DNA of 64,000 nt, from assembly GCA_964019135.1 (NCBI GenBank), contig OZ025263.1, positions 20,747,123 to 20,811,122 on the forward strand, read 5' to 3'. The stretch comes from Arenicola marina. Lineage: Eukaryota > Annelida > Polychaeta > Arenicolidae. The notes beneath the pieces are model-generated. The model saw only the letters and a program-made list of their open reading frames with translations, was not told where the DNA came from and ran no database searches. Position 1 is the stretch's first letter. The number at the start of each line of letters is the position of its first letter. Positions 33,409 to 45,000 of this stretch are shown here, in pieces. The position numbers were made by a program, and so were the translations under genes.

Positions 33409-34639
33409 TTTGGTATATTACAACAATTATGAACGAAAGCTTATTTACTGTGTTTTTAATTTCTTTGTATTTTCACCCCGACATATGTTCATGTGGATGG
33501 TGAAAGTGGATCAGGCTAACAGTCGTGGTAATTACTGGCTATTCAGCACCGTTGCACATTTAAACCGGTGAACTTATTACCGGAAATATCCTGGATCTGT
33601 AGTTTCAGGTAAGATACACGTCCAGGGTGCTTTATATAGATGCCACTGATGAATAGGCAAGTAATCCCACACCATTACACAAGGGGGCGCCAGTCAGACC
33701 TCAGTGGGGTCATGGGGTCATGATGTCATGGCGTCGTCACCCCCCCCCCCCCCTCCCCCTCTAACCACTATATCGCCCCATTCGCCTTAACCACACCTCC
33801 CCAACCCCCTCTCCCCCTGCTCCCAGTTTCTCCTTCGAATTGAAGTGCGTGATGTAGGAGCTACCTTGTGTCTGTCATTTAAAATAATATCCATTACTCC
33901 GCTCTGGGGCACTCCACAGACAGACAACGAGCATACACCAGTTTCCCTTTATTATCGCCCATCACCATGTGTTTCAATGCCGAAGAGGATTTGTAAATTA
34001 TGGCTGAATCAATAGCCACGAACAAAGTGGGAGGCTTAATCAGACACAAACTGACTACAGTCGATTAACCTTTTGTTTATACCCAGTGGCCTATTAACTG
34101 TTGGTGCACGCGCTGCCTTGTCGGCGTGGTCGGTATTTAGGCCTAGTTACGAGGTAAAACAGTTGAGTTTTCTTTTTCTTCGCCATTTCATCCTATCTAT
34201 TGTTACACAATTGTGATCTGTTTATGGGGTGAAATTGAACTCAAAATTAATTCTAAACGATGCGTTGGGAGAACAAAGGTACGGGCAGCCTTTCGAAAAG
34301 AAAAAAAACATGGTCGTGGCTCCTTTGTCGATGAGGGTATGCTTCGCGGGGGTCTAGGAGCCATTCGTCTTCTTGCTGTCAGTGCCTAGGCGACATCCAT
34401 GGAGTAATAAGGGGAGGGGGGTAGGGGCTATGGAGGGCAGGGAGGGAAGGAGGGGGAGGGGGGCTGATGAATTTCAGTTTCAGTTTGAGATAGAAGGGAC
34501 GGGAGGGTGTGTGTGGGGGGGGGGGGGAGGGGCTGGCTATGTGTCCAGTATCAAGGTGGAGACTAGTTGGACGGACCACTGGACATGTCATTATCTTCAT
34601 AGTTACTTGTCAATGCTTTAGGGGCTGCGATGCCCGCAG
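33409..34639. other. Unique sequence, no confirmed gene
   Basis: Contains a CTCF-like motif near 33,678-33,695, a run of 14 C at 33,740-33,753 and a G-rich block at 34,410-34,535 with a run of 13 G. No recognised domain. Confidence 0.5.
33678..33695 (+). promoter_or_regulatory. CTCF-like motif (candidate)
   Basis: CACAAGGGGGCGCCAGTC matches the CTCF core (AGGGGGCGC). Motif match only. Confidence 0.22.
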
Positions 34640-34768
34640 GAGAATGAGTCAATGGCAAAGCTTCATGAAGTGAGGGTCAAGCAAGACGGGAGCATCAAGG
34701 TCACGACGAGACTCAAGATCAAAAAGGAACGTTGGCATCAACAGCGCAGCGATGACTCTCATTGTTAA
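34640..34768 (+). CDS. Candidate terminal coding exon, family not recognised
   Basis: An open segment of 42 codons begins directly after a plausible acceptor (TGCCCGCAG, AG at 34,638-34,639) and ends with TAA at 34,766-34,768. An alternative acceptor is the TTTAG at 34,618-34,621, beyond which the frame is closed. Codons favour G or C in the third position (AAG, GTC, ATC, CTC, ACG), unlike surrounding DNA. The peptide is basic with a beta-strand-like alternation: HEVRVKQDGSIKVTTRLKIK, then KERWHQQRSDDSHC. An in-frame ATG lies at 34,652. I do not recognise the family. No upstream exon is identified and no AATAAA follows within about 200 bp. The best host-exon candidate after the THAP fragment, but unproven. 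Confidence 0.35.
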   Translation, partial: ENESMAKLHEVRVKQDGSIKVTTRLKIKKERWHQQRSDDSHC

Positions 34769-35094
34769 CAATAACTCTTAGCATTCTAACTAATATCATG
34801 CTACAACAACGGGTTAAGGATGTAGTTCCAAATTTGCTTAAAATCGTTTTCTGATACAATTAAGATAAGCGCGAATAGATTATTTGTATGTTTTTGAATT
34901 ATAATACGTAAGATCCATCATTTCACCATTGCAAGTTAATCTATATGCACAGCTAACGCGCAGAAATGCTTTTCCTGCGCCAGGAAGTATTGTTCAGCTA
35001 CAAACAATAATGAGATCGAGGTGGACAACATATCCGCCAAAAATGACGGGGGGGGAGTAATCGTGGGGTGTGGGGGGGGAGTTGGATGTGTAGG
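34769..35094. other. Unique AT-rich spacer
   Basis: Nothing recognisable. G-rich from about 35,047, leading into the next array. Confidence 0.5.
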
Positions 35095-35606
35095 GTGGAA
35101 GGTGCAGTTGAGGGTGGAGGGTGGAAGGTACATGCAGAGGGGAAGAGTAGAGGATGGAGGGTGGAGGGTGGAGGGTGGAGGGTGGAGGGTGGAGGGTGGA
35201 AGGTGGAGGGTGGAGGGTTGAGGGTGGAGGGTGGAGGGTGGAGGGTGGAGGGTGGAGGGTGGAGGGTGGAGGGTGGGGAAGGTACACGCAGAGGGGAAGA
35301 GTAGAGGATGGAGGGTGGAGGGTGGAGAGTGGAGGGTGGAGGGTGGAGGGTGGAGGGTGGAGGGTGGAGGGTTGAGGGTGGAGGGTGAAGGGTGAAGGGT
35401 GGAGGGTGGAGGGTGAAGGGTGAAGGGTGGAGGGTGGAGGGTGGAGGGTGGAGGGTGAAGGGTGGAGGGTGGAGGGTGGAGGGTGGGGGGCGGAGGGCGG
35501 AGGGTGGAGGGTGGAGGGTGGAGGGTGGAGGGTGAAGGGTGGAGGGTGGAGGGTGGAGGGTGGAGGGTGGAGGGTGGAGGGTGGAGGGTGGAGGGTGGAG
35601 GGTGAA
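35095..35606. repeat. 7-bp GGGTGGA array (about 70 units), G-quadruplex-prone
   Basis: Nearly perfect heptamers with occasional GGGTGAA, GGGTTGA and GGGCGGA variants. A 35-bp non-heptamer insert containing GCAGAGGGGAAGAGTAGAGG occurs twice, near 35,127 and 35,281 (154 bp apart), so the array includes a higher-order duplication. Continuous GGG runs with short loops give strong quadruplex potential on the plus strand. Confidence 0.95.
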
Positions 35607-35834
35607 GCGAGAGGGGAGGTTAATGTGAAGGGAACGAAAACAGTTGTAGGACAAGGGGTGGACTATTTAAGAAGGCGCGGGAGCAATACAACTTGAGAAA
35701 GTGTGAAATATGTGTGTCAACCGCTGTTAGAAGTGTTAGCACAAAGCCTGTATAAGGCGAAGACGATTTTGCGACTGGAAACCAAAAAACGCTCCATACT
35801 AGCGTTAAAACAATGTCTTCGAGTGACCACCCTG

Positions 35835-36345
35835 CAACGAGACCCCCTGCCGCGTGACCCCCTGCAGCTTGACCCCCTGGAGCGTGTCTCCACTGCAGCG
35901 AGACCCCTTGCAGCGTGACCCCCCTGCAGCGTGTCTCCACTGCAGCGAGACCCCTTGCAGCGTGAGCCCCCTGCAGCGTGATCCCCTGCAGCGTGAACCC
36001 CCTGCAGCGTGACTCCTGCAGCGTGACTCCTGCAGCGTGACTCCTGCAGCGAGACCCCCTGCAGCGTGAACCCCCTGCAGCGTGAACCCCCTGCAGCGTG
36101 ACTCCTGCAGCGTGACTCCTGCAGCGTGACTCCTGCAGCGTGACCCCCCCTGCAGCGTGAACCCCCTGCAGCGTGAACCCCCTGCAGCGTGACTCCTGCA
36201 GCGTGACTCCTGCAGCGTGACCCCCTGCAGCGTGTCACCACTGCAGCGCGACCACTTGCATCGTGACCCTCCTGACGCGTGACCCCCCTGCAGCGTGACT
36301 CCTGGAGCGTGACTCCTGTAGCGTGACCCTTGCAGCGTGAGTCCA
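35835..36345. repeat. 14-16-bp PstI-site minisatellite
   Basis: Units are CTGCAGCGTGACTC (14 bp) or the longer CTGCAGCGTGAACCCC (16 bp), mostly carrying a PstI site (CTGCAG). Runs of three 14-mers alternate with runs of 16-mers, forming a visible higher-order pattern at 36,000-36,230. Confidence 0.9.
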
Positions 36346-36435
36346 TATCCTCGTTGAAGCCTGCACCCCACCTTCCCATCCTCGTTATGCAAAAAAATGG
36401 AAGCTCCTTCCATTCCACTCTTTCTCTGCCGCTGG

Positions 36436-36480
36436 GGGAGGGGGTGAGGGGGTGAGGGGGTGAGGGGGTGAGGGGGTGAC
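36436..36480. repeat. 8-bp GGGGGTGA repeat
   Basis: About five head-to-tail copies of GGGGGTGA. Confidence 0.9.
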
Positions 36481-36654
36481 TCCTCGGCAACTAGCAGTCA
36501 CCGGCACGAGCTTTGATCACTGATCCCTGACGCAGATGGAAGGGCGGTCACATGGGTGGCGGATGGGGGGTGGCGATGGCGTGGTGCAAGAAAGAAACTT
36601 TCACACTGTAGGTCCACAATGGCGATATTTATTCTACGGTTAGATATTATAACG

Positions 36655-37098
36655 TCCACCTGCCAGACAGTTGCCCCATTGGTGGCCTCAGTTGACATTC
36701 TATCGCGTCATGTGACCTATTTGCATATGACGGCCACCCGCTGAATCGCCCCATTGTGGGCGAGCTTACAACTGGTCGCTTTATATGTACTGATTGAGTA
36801 AAGCGACCACCCGCTGAATCGGTTCATTGTGGGCAATCTCACAACTAGGTGGCTTTACTACTACTACCAGTTTAGTTGGCTACTGATGTCATTATAGCGA
36901 CCAGTAGTAAACAAACTAGACCAGTAGTAACTTTATCGCCCATTTATTACCTGATATACAGCTCCATTATTAGTTTACAGTTGGTCGCTATATATGACCG
37001 TATGGCATAAAACGACCGCCTGCTAGATGGCCCATTGGGGGTTGTGTTTACAACTAGTCGCTTTATATGACCTTATGGTATAAAACACCTGCTAGATT
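36655..37098. repeat. Degenerate ~75-bp tandem repeat (five to six units)
   Basis: Units start with GACCACCCGCTGAATCG-like sequence, continue through CCCATTGTGGGC and ACAACTGGTCGCTTTATATG, and end in AAAGC or AAAAC. Approximate copies: 36,655-36,731; 36,732-36,803; 36,804-36,898; 36,899-37,013 (most diverged); 37,014-37,086; and a truncated copy that runs straight into the 19-bp array. The units are much more diverged than neighbouring arrays, so this looks older. Confidence 0.7.
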
Positions 37099-39055
37099 GG
37101 AGGCTATGTGTGCAAATGGAGGCTGTGTGTACAAGTGAAGGCTGTGTGTACAAGTGGAGGCTGTGTGTACAAGTGGAGGTTGTGTGTACAAGTGGGGGCT
37201 GTGTGTACAAGTGGAGGCCGTGTGTACAAGTAGAGGCTGTGTGTACAAGTGGAGGCTGTATGTACAAGTGGAGGTTGTGTGTACAAGTGGGGGCTGTGTG
37301 TACAAGTGGAGGCCGTGTGTACAAGTAGAGGCTGTGTGTACAAGTGGAGGCTGTGTGTACAAGTGGAGGCTGTATGTACACGTGGAGGCTGTGTGTACAA
37401 ATGGAGGCTGTGTGTACAAGTGAAGGCTGTGTGTACAAGTGAAGGCTGTGTGTACAAGTGGAGGCTGTGTGTACAAGTGGAGGATGTGTGTACAAGTGGA
37501 GGCGGTGTGTACAAGTGGAGGCTGTGTGTACAAGTGGAGGCTATGTGTACAAGTGGAGGCTGTGTGTACAAGTGGAGGTTGTGTACAAGTGGAGGCTGTG
37601 TGTACAAGTGCAGGCTGTGTGTACAAGTTGAGGCTGTGTGTACAAGTGGAGGCTGTGTGTACAAGTTGAGGCTGTGTGTACAAGTGGAGGCTGTGTGTAC
37701 AAGTGGAGGTTGTGTACAAGTGGAGGCTGTGTGTACAAGTGGAGGCTGTGTGTACAAGTAGAGGCTGTGTGTACAAGTGGAGGCTGTGTGTACAAGGGGA
37801 GATTGTGTGCACAAGTTGAGGCTGTGTGTACAAGTGGAGGCTGTGTGTACAAGTAGAGGCTGTGTGTACAAGTGGAGGCTGTGTGTACAAGTGGAGGCTG
37901 TGTGTACAAGTGAAGGCTGTGTGTACAAGTGGAGGCTGTGTGTACAAGTGGAGGCCGTGTACAAGCGGAGGCTGTGTGTACAAGGAGAGGCTGTGTGTAC
38001 AAGCGGAGGCTGTGTGTACAAGTGAAGGCTGTGTGTACAAGTGGAGGCTGTGTGTACAAGGAGAGGTTGTGTGTACAAGCGGAGGCTGTATGTACAAGTG
38101 AAGGCTGTATGTACAAGTGGAGGCTGTATGTACAAGTGGAGGCTGTATGTACAAGTGGAGGCTGTGTGTACAAGGAGAGGCTGTGTGTACAAGTGGAGGC
38201 TGTATGTACAAGTGGAGGCTGTGTGTACAAGTAGAGGCTGTGTGTACAAGTGGAGGCTGTGTGTACAAGCGGAGGCTGTGTGTACAAGGAGAGGCTGTGT
38301 GTACAAGTGGAGGCTGTGTGTACAAGTGGAGGCTGTGTGTACAAGGAGAGGTTGTGTGTACAAGCGGAGGCTGTGTGTACAAGCGGAGGCTGTGTGTACA
38401 AGGAGAGGCTGTGTGTACAAGCGGAGGCTGTGTGTACAAGTGAAGGCTGTGTGTACAAGTGGAGGCTGTGTGTACAAGGAGAGGTTGTGTGTACAAGCGG
38501 AGGCTGTGTGTACAAGGAGAGGCTGTGTGTACAAGTGGAGGCTGTATGTACAAGTGGAGGCTGTGTGTACAAGCGGAGGCTGTGTGTACAAGTAGAGGCT
38601 GTGTGTACAAGTGGAGGCTGTGTGTACAAGCGGAGGCTGTGTGTACAAGGAGAGGCTGTGTGTACAAGTGGAGGCTGTGTGTACAAGCGGAGGCTGTGTG
38701 TACAAGCGGAGGCTGTGTGAACAAGTGGAGGCTGTGTGTACAAGTGGAGGCTGTGTGTACAAGCGGAGGCTGTGTGAACAAGTGGAGGCTGTGTGTACAA
38801 GTGGAGGCTGTGTGTACAAGTGGAGGCTGTGTGTACAAGGAGAGGCTGTGTGTACAAGCGGAGGCTGTGTGAACAAGTGGAGGCTGTGTGTACAAGTAGA
38901 GGCTGTGTGTACAAGGAGAGGCTGTGTGTACAAGTGGAGGCTGCGTGTACAAGTGGAGGCCGTGTACAAGCGGAGGCTGTGTGTACAAGGAGAGGCTGTG
39001 TGTACAAGGAGAGGCTGTGTGTACAAGCGGAGGCTGTGTGAACAAGTGGAGGCTG
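37099..39055. repeat. 19-bp minisatellite array (about 103 units)
   Basis: The unit is GTGGAGGCTGTGTGTACAA, with variants at position 2-3 (GTGG, GCGG, GGAG, GTAG, GTGA) arranged in higher-order blocks. Nineteen is not a multiple of 3, so all three frames of a strand spell one 19-residue cycle: CVYKWRLCVQVEAVCTSGG on the plus strand and an HTASTCTHSLHLYTQPPLV cycle on the minus strand (up to 722 codons). These frames are repeat by-products. Confidence 0.95.
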
Positions 39056-42000
39056 TTTTTTCTGTGTAATTGTGGCCATATTTGTCGGTCAATAATAGTC
39101 GCTCGCTGCCACGAGAGTTTGTAGATTCTATTATAATTATAATAATATGTAACGTTCGCTCTACAAGATAACCCCCCACCCCCACCCCCCCGCGCCCCTA
39201 CACACACACGCCCAGAGCGCCGAAAGCACACCTAACACTTGTGGTGTTTAGAAGCATCATCGTATGTATTCCTTTGAGAATAGCAATTTATCACCATGAA
39301 TATTGACAAACCTTGGTGATACTCCCCGCTCTCCTTGATGGGCACCTCCGACCAGGCTCGCGCCTGGCCGGCATATATACAATATTCAATAGAGGAAAAG
39401 CAAAAAAACAGCCACGTTGTGGCTAATATAGCTGGTGTATCTACCCTTTTTGTGATTCACGCTCAACTCCTCAGGTTACGACTTGTGTACCTACTAATGC
39501 TGCAATCGAGTTTCGTTGTTAGCTTACATACCCCAGCCCCCAGCGACTCACACCCCCCACCCGCCCCCCCCCCCCACACACACACCCTCACGGCGTCCAG
39601 AAGACCGTCTAGTTGGTGCAAAAAGAGCGCGACAGCGGAACACTACAGCGGTGAGGTAGCGTGCCTAATTTATTAAATTATTTAGACATGTTCGATCATT
39701 TGTTTATCCCGAGTCTATCCGCCTTAGAGGATAACCCCACCACCTTGTCTCCACCCACCACTGAATACCACCCCCCACTTGCTGTTTTAACGTCTCCCCT
39801 TATTACCCCATCCCTCCCTCTTGCGCTCCCTCCCCCCTCCCCCTCCAGCCACACCCCCACCCCCTCACTTGGCCCCTTGTGTCCACGGTGAACACCCCTT
39901 ACGGGTGCCAGTCAATTAAAACAACGTGAACAGCCACTGCGGCCAAGGCAATGGGCTGTCGGGGAGCGGTGGCGGGAGGGGGCGGGGAGGTAGCGGGCAC
40001 GAGGTTGGGGGGAGGCGCTAAGCATGTCGGGAAGCCAAGGCGATGTGAATTGAGCCGCGTCCTGGCGTTATCACCTGGAGAGGCCTAACAACCACCTTTT
40101 TGACCAGCGGTAATGATGAGACGTCGAACCGCCCCCAATCCTACAAACGGGATCCTCCCTCCTCCACACGCAAAACCTCATACACAATAATAAAAAAAAT
40201 AAAAAGTGACGGCTCTCAATGCATATTTGATGAGCGTCAGTAGAGACAAGTCGTTTGCAGGTGAAAAGACGACTCGGTCCCTATTATAGAACCACCCAGA
40301 GGAACCGGCGCGGGCGCGCGTGATTCGCAGCGACAGTCATCATTAATTCAGGACCAACAGTGTGTTGTTGTACATCGGAAATTTCTTACAATAGATTTGT
40401 CTTAATAGGAATTAACAACAAGGAGCTGACAGGATTCTGTGTGGTCATATAATGCCAAGAAACAAAAAAACGGGGCCCCTACTTCTAGTTATGTGCACCC
40501 CTCCCTGCCCGCTATTTTGTATTATTTTTATTATTATTTTATTTTTGGGTGAAAACCGCCTCATCTGCAATTCAATCACCTGCCATGCATATCCTATCAA
40601 TACATGACTGCGAGGGCTATCAATAATAAATCACATGCATTGGTTGCTGTTCGTTGAAATGGACATGGCTGGACGGTGATCTGACAAAGCCAAGGAAGGC
40701 TGGAATCCTATCGGGTGAGTAAAACTGGCGCCTTATTGGGCAAAACTATCACTCTCTCCCAGGGCCGATATTTACATCGGTGATGAAAGGTACAAAAAAA
40801 CGCTTGAGTGATGATGAGAAAATTGAAAAACGGAGTCGAAAACAGTATCCATATCATAGTATGTAAGGGTAGCTGCCTGTTAATAGTTTAAGCCAACCTA
40901 ATGAGATCTCTCGTAGAAGTTTTCCTAATATGTAAGAGAAAATTTTTCAATAGGGTCTTTCCTTATGACGGTTAAGTCTCATGCTTGCCAGGTTGCTTGC
41001 CAAAACAAGTCCTACAACTGTAATATTAATTCATATTGCCGCACTGCCCTTTCGCTTTTTAGCACGAGGGAATAATTGATCTGAAATGCAGAGATGCGGC
41101 AAATTTGAATTTGGAATTAACATGGGAAGTTAATTAGTCAGAATGAGCCAGACTGGGTACATAATGATTAGCTTAAAATATTCAGGTAACTCATAAGAGT
41201 ATAAAACTGTAAAAAAACCGATGTCATTGAAATCGCCTCTTATAATGATACAAGTGTATTCAAGTATGAGTTTCTCTGACATTTTTACTTAGACGTAAAT
41301 TGGGATTTAGGTATTGATGAGAGAAAACGTCTACGAATGCTAATTGCTTGCTGAAAATAGACCTATTCAATTCTGAAAGAAGAACAAAACAAGCTTCGGC
41401 TTGTAAAACGCTTTCATCAACGGCACGTGTCACGAAAACGCAACACATCCTCATCCGTTATCCCAATCTACCTGTCAGCCACCTATAGCACTAAATGACC
41501 ACTTCTGAACCGCAATGTCCACCCCAGCGAATTCGACCACGAATGTCAACCCAAATCCAGCTATTCGTAACGCGAGACATGGACACTGCATCGAAACACA
41601 AAAATAAATGTCAGTGCAAATATAGACAGAGCATGCAGTGCACATGTTGTCCTCCCTGGACTCCGCCAACATTCAGTTCATCAGTCATGAGGTGAAGTGC
41701 GACAGATTGCTTATATTGGTAACACCACTTCGTCTGTCACGGTAAAACACGTGGCCGATCAGATACAAGTTGCGTTTGAACGGATACAGAAGACAGTGAC
41801 CTATAGCTCATAATGGAGCACTTTCATGAAATAACAAAGTGGCAAGCATAAAATAACGAGTAAACCAAAAAACTAGATTTTTCGTTTCTAATAAATAGTA
41901 CGCTGTGAAATATCCATTAATTTTCAACAACAAAAAAAGTTGCAAAAGCCATTGTGACGAAAGACGTTATCGGCGAGGGTTCAGCATGTGGGTTTGCACC

Positions 42001-43140
42001 AGAAGTTTGCCCTACGCCTATGCGTGCAAAATGACTGAGGGGGAAAAAACCCGGTCAGGGGTATAGCCTGAATGCCTTTAGATTTGTCGCGTTTAACTTT
42101 ACAAAACTTGGTGTAATTTAATGTCAATGAACGGGTTTCTATCGGCAACATCATGAGAAGGGCGAACTAAAGGCAATAAAATGAGGACTAGAAACAATGA
42201 AGTGTTTGCCTGTAAGACCGGGTGAGAGAAAAAAACGGACATGGTAGCATACGAGCCAGGCACTGGCGGCATGACATCAAAGGCCTCACCGGGCTGACTC
42301 GTCTCACAAGCACATTAAGACGTGATTTGTCAAAGGCTTTGTTCTTGTCGCAGCATCCCAGTCCGCTGGGTCGGTGACAGCGGCGGCTAGGGTTACACGG
42401 CCACCCTGAAGGCACGAGGGGTGGCGGGCCGGGGGGGGCGGGTCGCCTCATGAATGCCGGGGGGGGGGTGTAGCCCGTCTTGTGCTGGATAGGTGTTGGG
42501 CGTGTAGAGGGCGGGAGGGTCCGAATAGGGGCTGAGTGGGGGGGGGGGGGCGCATATACCAGATAGGCCACCAGTCCCTGGCTGTACATAGATAAGCTGT
42601 TGTTCTGAGTGGGGGGGGGGGGGGAGGGGGTCCTGCAATGGGAGCGTGAGCCATGGTATATGATGCACAGGGGCCAATGATTTAAAGCCAACCAATACGT
42701 AACATTTGTCTCACAGAATGTATTTTCATACGCATAGTAAAATAGCTCAATTAAAACTCGTTTATATGAACCATCACTGGGGCTTTTTCGGTTAAAAAAA
42801 GAAGCTGCATGCAATAAGCAGACAAACTTAACACAAGCGGTTTTTGTGAAAAGTCATGTTGGAGAATGAAAAGTTGATAATAAATGGGCCTCACAGCTCC
42901 TCCTAGTCTAGACTTCATTATTCCTTTACACCTGGCGTTTCGTTTATTATTTACAACGCGAAACATTTCATTACAAACCAGTTTTTGCATCAGAACAGTT
43001 CCATCATTGCTCAAACTTGTCAAAGATTTATTGCCGATTATAGCTAATGACAAGCTGCTTGGCAGTCGTGGTTCCGCTATATTAGAACATGTCCTGCCAC
43101 GGTCATATTGAACGGCGTAATATTGCCACCATGTATATTA
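39056..43140. other. Unique non-coding sequence with scattered regulatory-type motifs
   Basis: No supported gene. Seen: C-rich tracts at 39,165-39,195, 39,540-39,580 and 39,770-39,880; a G-rich segment at 39,960-40,010; a Hox/Pbx-like motif pair at 40,619-40,633; and G-runs at 42,538-42,550 and 42,612-42,624. Open frames up to 208 codons (for example 42,188-42,814, minus) have no recognised domain and overlap low-complexity tracts. Confidence 0.5.
40619..40633. promoter_or_regulatory. Near-palindromic Hox/Pbx-type motif (candidate)
   Basis: ATCAATAATAAATCA reads as TGATTTATTATTGAT on the other strand, combining a TGATTTAT posterior-Hox/Pbx-type site with an abutting TTATTGAT. Motif recognition only. 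Confidence 0.25.
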
Positions 43141-43340
43141 GACCGTAACTCCGCCATCTTGCTTGGAAAAAAGCTGTAACCCCGCCATCCTAATAAAAAG
43201 CCGTAACCCCGCCATCCTAAAAAAAAGCCGTAACCCCGCCATCCTAAAAAAAAGCCCGTAACTCCGCAATCTTGGAATTGTCCACAACTTAGCCATCTTG
43301 GAAAAAAGCCCTAACTTGAAGAAAAACGCCATCTTGGAAT
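43141..43340. repeat. ~27-bp minisatellite (about six units)
   Basis: Units resemble GCCGTAACCCCGCCATCCTA plus an A-run. The three central copies are nearly identical; outer copies are diverged (for example CCGCCATCTTGG and GCCATCTTGGAAA). A hydrophobic minus-strand frame here is a repeat by-product. Confidence 0.85.
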
Positions 43341-44712
43341 GTGTCGGCTACGCCGCTACTGGGCCACTCCAACTCAACTTAAAACAAAAACTCTATCTCT
43401 GGATTATGAGCTTAGTATCAATCGCTACATGCCAAAACACTCTTAAATAGATGGCTGATAAATTGACGACTTACCGACACTAATGTGATATGAACACATC
43501 AGGGGAATATAGGTAGCGTCAGCGCCTTGCCGTCAAGTGGGGTGGAGTGAGTAGAAAGATATAATATATGTCTTGTGTGACTGTCAAACCCAAATTCTTT
43601 CTGCCAATTGTTTTTCTCTGGATAGACGACACTTTTCGCATTTTCATGTTATTTCTCTTCTGCTTTCCTTCATAGAAAGTTTATTTCTGAACTACCCACC
43701 CACCCCTTCCGCTCCCCTTTTCCCCTCTGCCAATTCCTCCACCTATGATTCCTGCTTTCTTGTGTTGTCGCTTATCTGTAATTCTCCGTTTTCCCTCCGT
43801 CTCTATTAAATCTCGCTTCCATGTGGTGACATTTTTATCTGATTCAAGGAGCCCCCTCCCTCCCCCCCCCCCGCCCCCTCCACCACCCTCGGGCAGGTAA
43901 GACGATAGGCTTGTTACGCGAGTGAAGTGCGAGAGAACTTCCCGCCGCAAATCTCTCATCTCGCGAGAGGTTGGCGTGTTTTCAGACGTGATTAGGAGCG
44001 GCGAGAAATAAGCTTCTCCACTTACACGGCCACTCAATTAACCCTTCCGCCAGATCCTTGGCGGCGGCTGTCGCCCACTCTTAATCCACAACAGCCTCCT
44101 GGATCCTGGATCCTTCTGGACACCCCCCTCCCCTCCCCCCCCCCCCCCGTCACGTCCCCGCTGGACCACCCAGCTGGATCCTGAATGAACACAGCACATA
44201 CGGGGCATTAAGTCCCCCAATCGTCGCCGGCGCCAGGACCTTTAACACAATCCAGACGCTCAGAGGTGGTGTATCAGAAATGATGAGTGTGGAATTGCCT
44301 CTACCGTGTTCTCATGTTTTGACGCCTCACGTTTGCCCGCGCGCGCGCCCTGCTAAGCGCTCACCTTGTAGGTTGTCATGTCGCGGTAAACAGAGCGACA
44401 ATCGTCTTCTCGGAGTGGGCGACGCAACCGTGGTCGGTGGTAGGGGGAGGTAGGGGCGGGGGGTGTAAGCCACCCCCAAAATGGGAAGGATAGGGCTGGG
44501 GGGGGGGGGGGGCGCACCGTATCTTGTTGTCCTTGTTGTACTATCGCTCTCACCCCTCCTGTCGTGACAGTCCTCACCCCCCCCCCCATGTATGTCCATT
44601 TCCTACGCCCCCACCCTCCCGTCTCCCTTGTTGGCCGACCACCATGACTATCATGCAGAGCGGTGGGATGTGGTTTTTACCAAGTATTACTGAATCATTA
44701 TATTTCTCGGTT
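43341..44712. other. Unique sequence with C-rich and G-rich tracts
   Basis: No supported gene. C-rich tracts lie at 43,690-43,730, 43,850-43,895 and 44,120-44,148. A G-rich segment including a run of 15 G lies at 44,498-44,512. The short GCGCGCGC stretch near 44,340 is CpG-dense. Confidence 0.5.
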
Positions 44713-44918
44713 AGATATACTGTACAACAATGCTGGCGATTATTCCCGTGTAGATATACTGTACAACAATGCTGGCGATTATTCCCGTGTAGATATACTG
44801 TAGATATACTGTACAACAATGCTGGCGATTATTCCCGTGTAGATATACTGTACAACAATGCTGGCGATTATTCCCGTGTAGATATACTGTACAACAATGC
44901 TGGCCATTATTCGCGTCG
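44713..44918 (+). repeat. 39-bp minisatellite (five units)
   Basis: Units of 39 bp (13 codons) start AGATATACTGTACAACAATG and continue CTGGCGATTATTCCCGTGT. Copies lie at 44,713, 44,752, 44,802, 44,841 and 44,880, with an extra 11-bp partial start (44,791-44,801) between copies 2 and 3. The first four are identical; the last has a few changes. The frame stays open on both strands (RYTVQQCWRLFPC on plus) but has no coding context. Confidence 0.95.
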
Positions 44919-44984
44919 TTTAAACTCATTCTTTTTCTCGAGATCAGCGTCTCCGCCGGGAACGTTAGAGGCCACGTGAGAGCA

Positions 44985-45000
44985 GTGACGCGTCACGTGA
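44985..45000. promoter_or_regulatory. Overlapping palindromes with E-box
   Basis: GTGACGCGTCAC (44,985-44,996) is a perfect 12-bp palindrome. It overlaps TCACGTGA (44,993-45,000), a CACGTG E-box of bHLH-type sites. The surroundings are CpG-rich. Function is inferred. Confidence 0.3.

Noticed and set aside
35095..35606. Telomere or interstitial telomeric repeat
   Set aside because: GGGTGGA is not TTAGGG or a known animal telomere repeat, and it lies between other minisatellites.
37063..39231. 722-codon HTASTCTHSLHLY-type protein
   Set aside because: By-product of the 19-bp array; all three frames of each strand are open.
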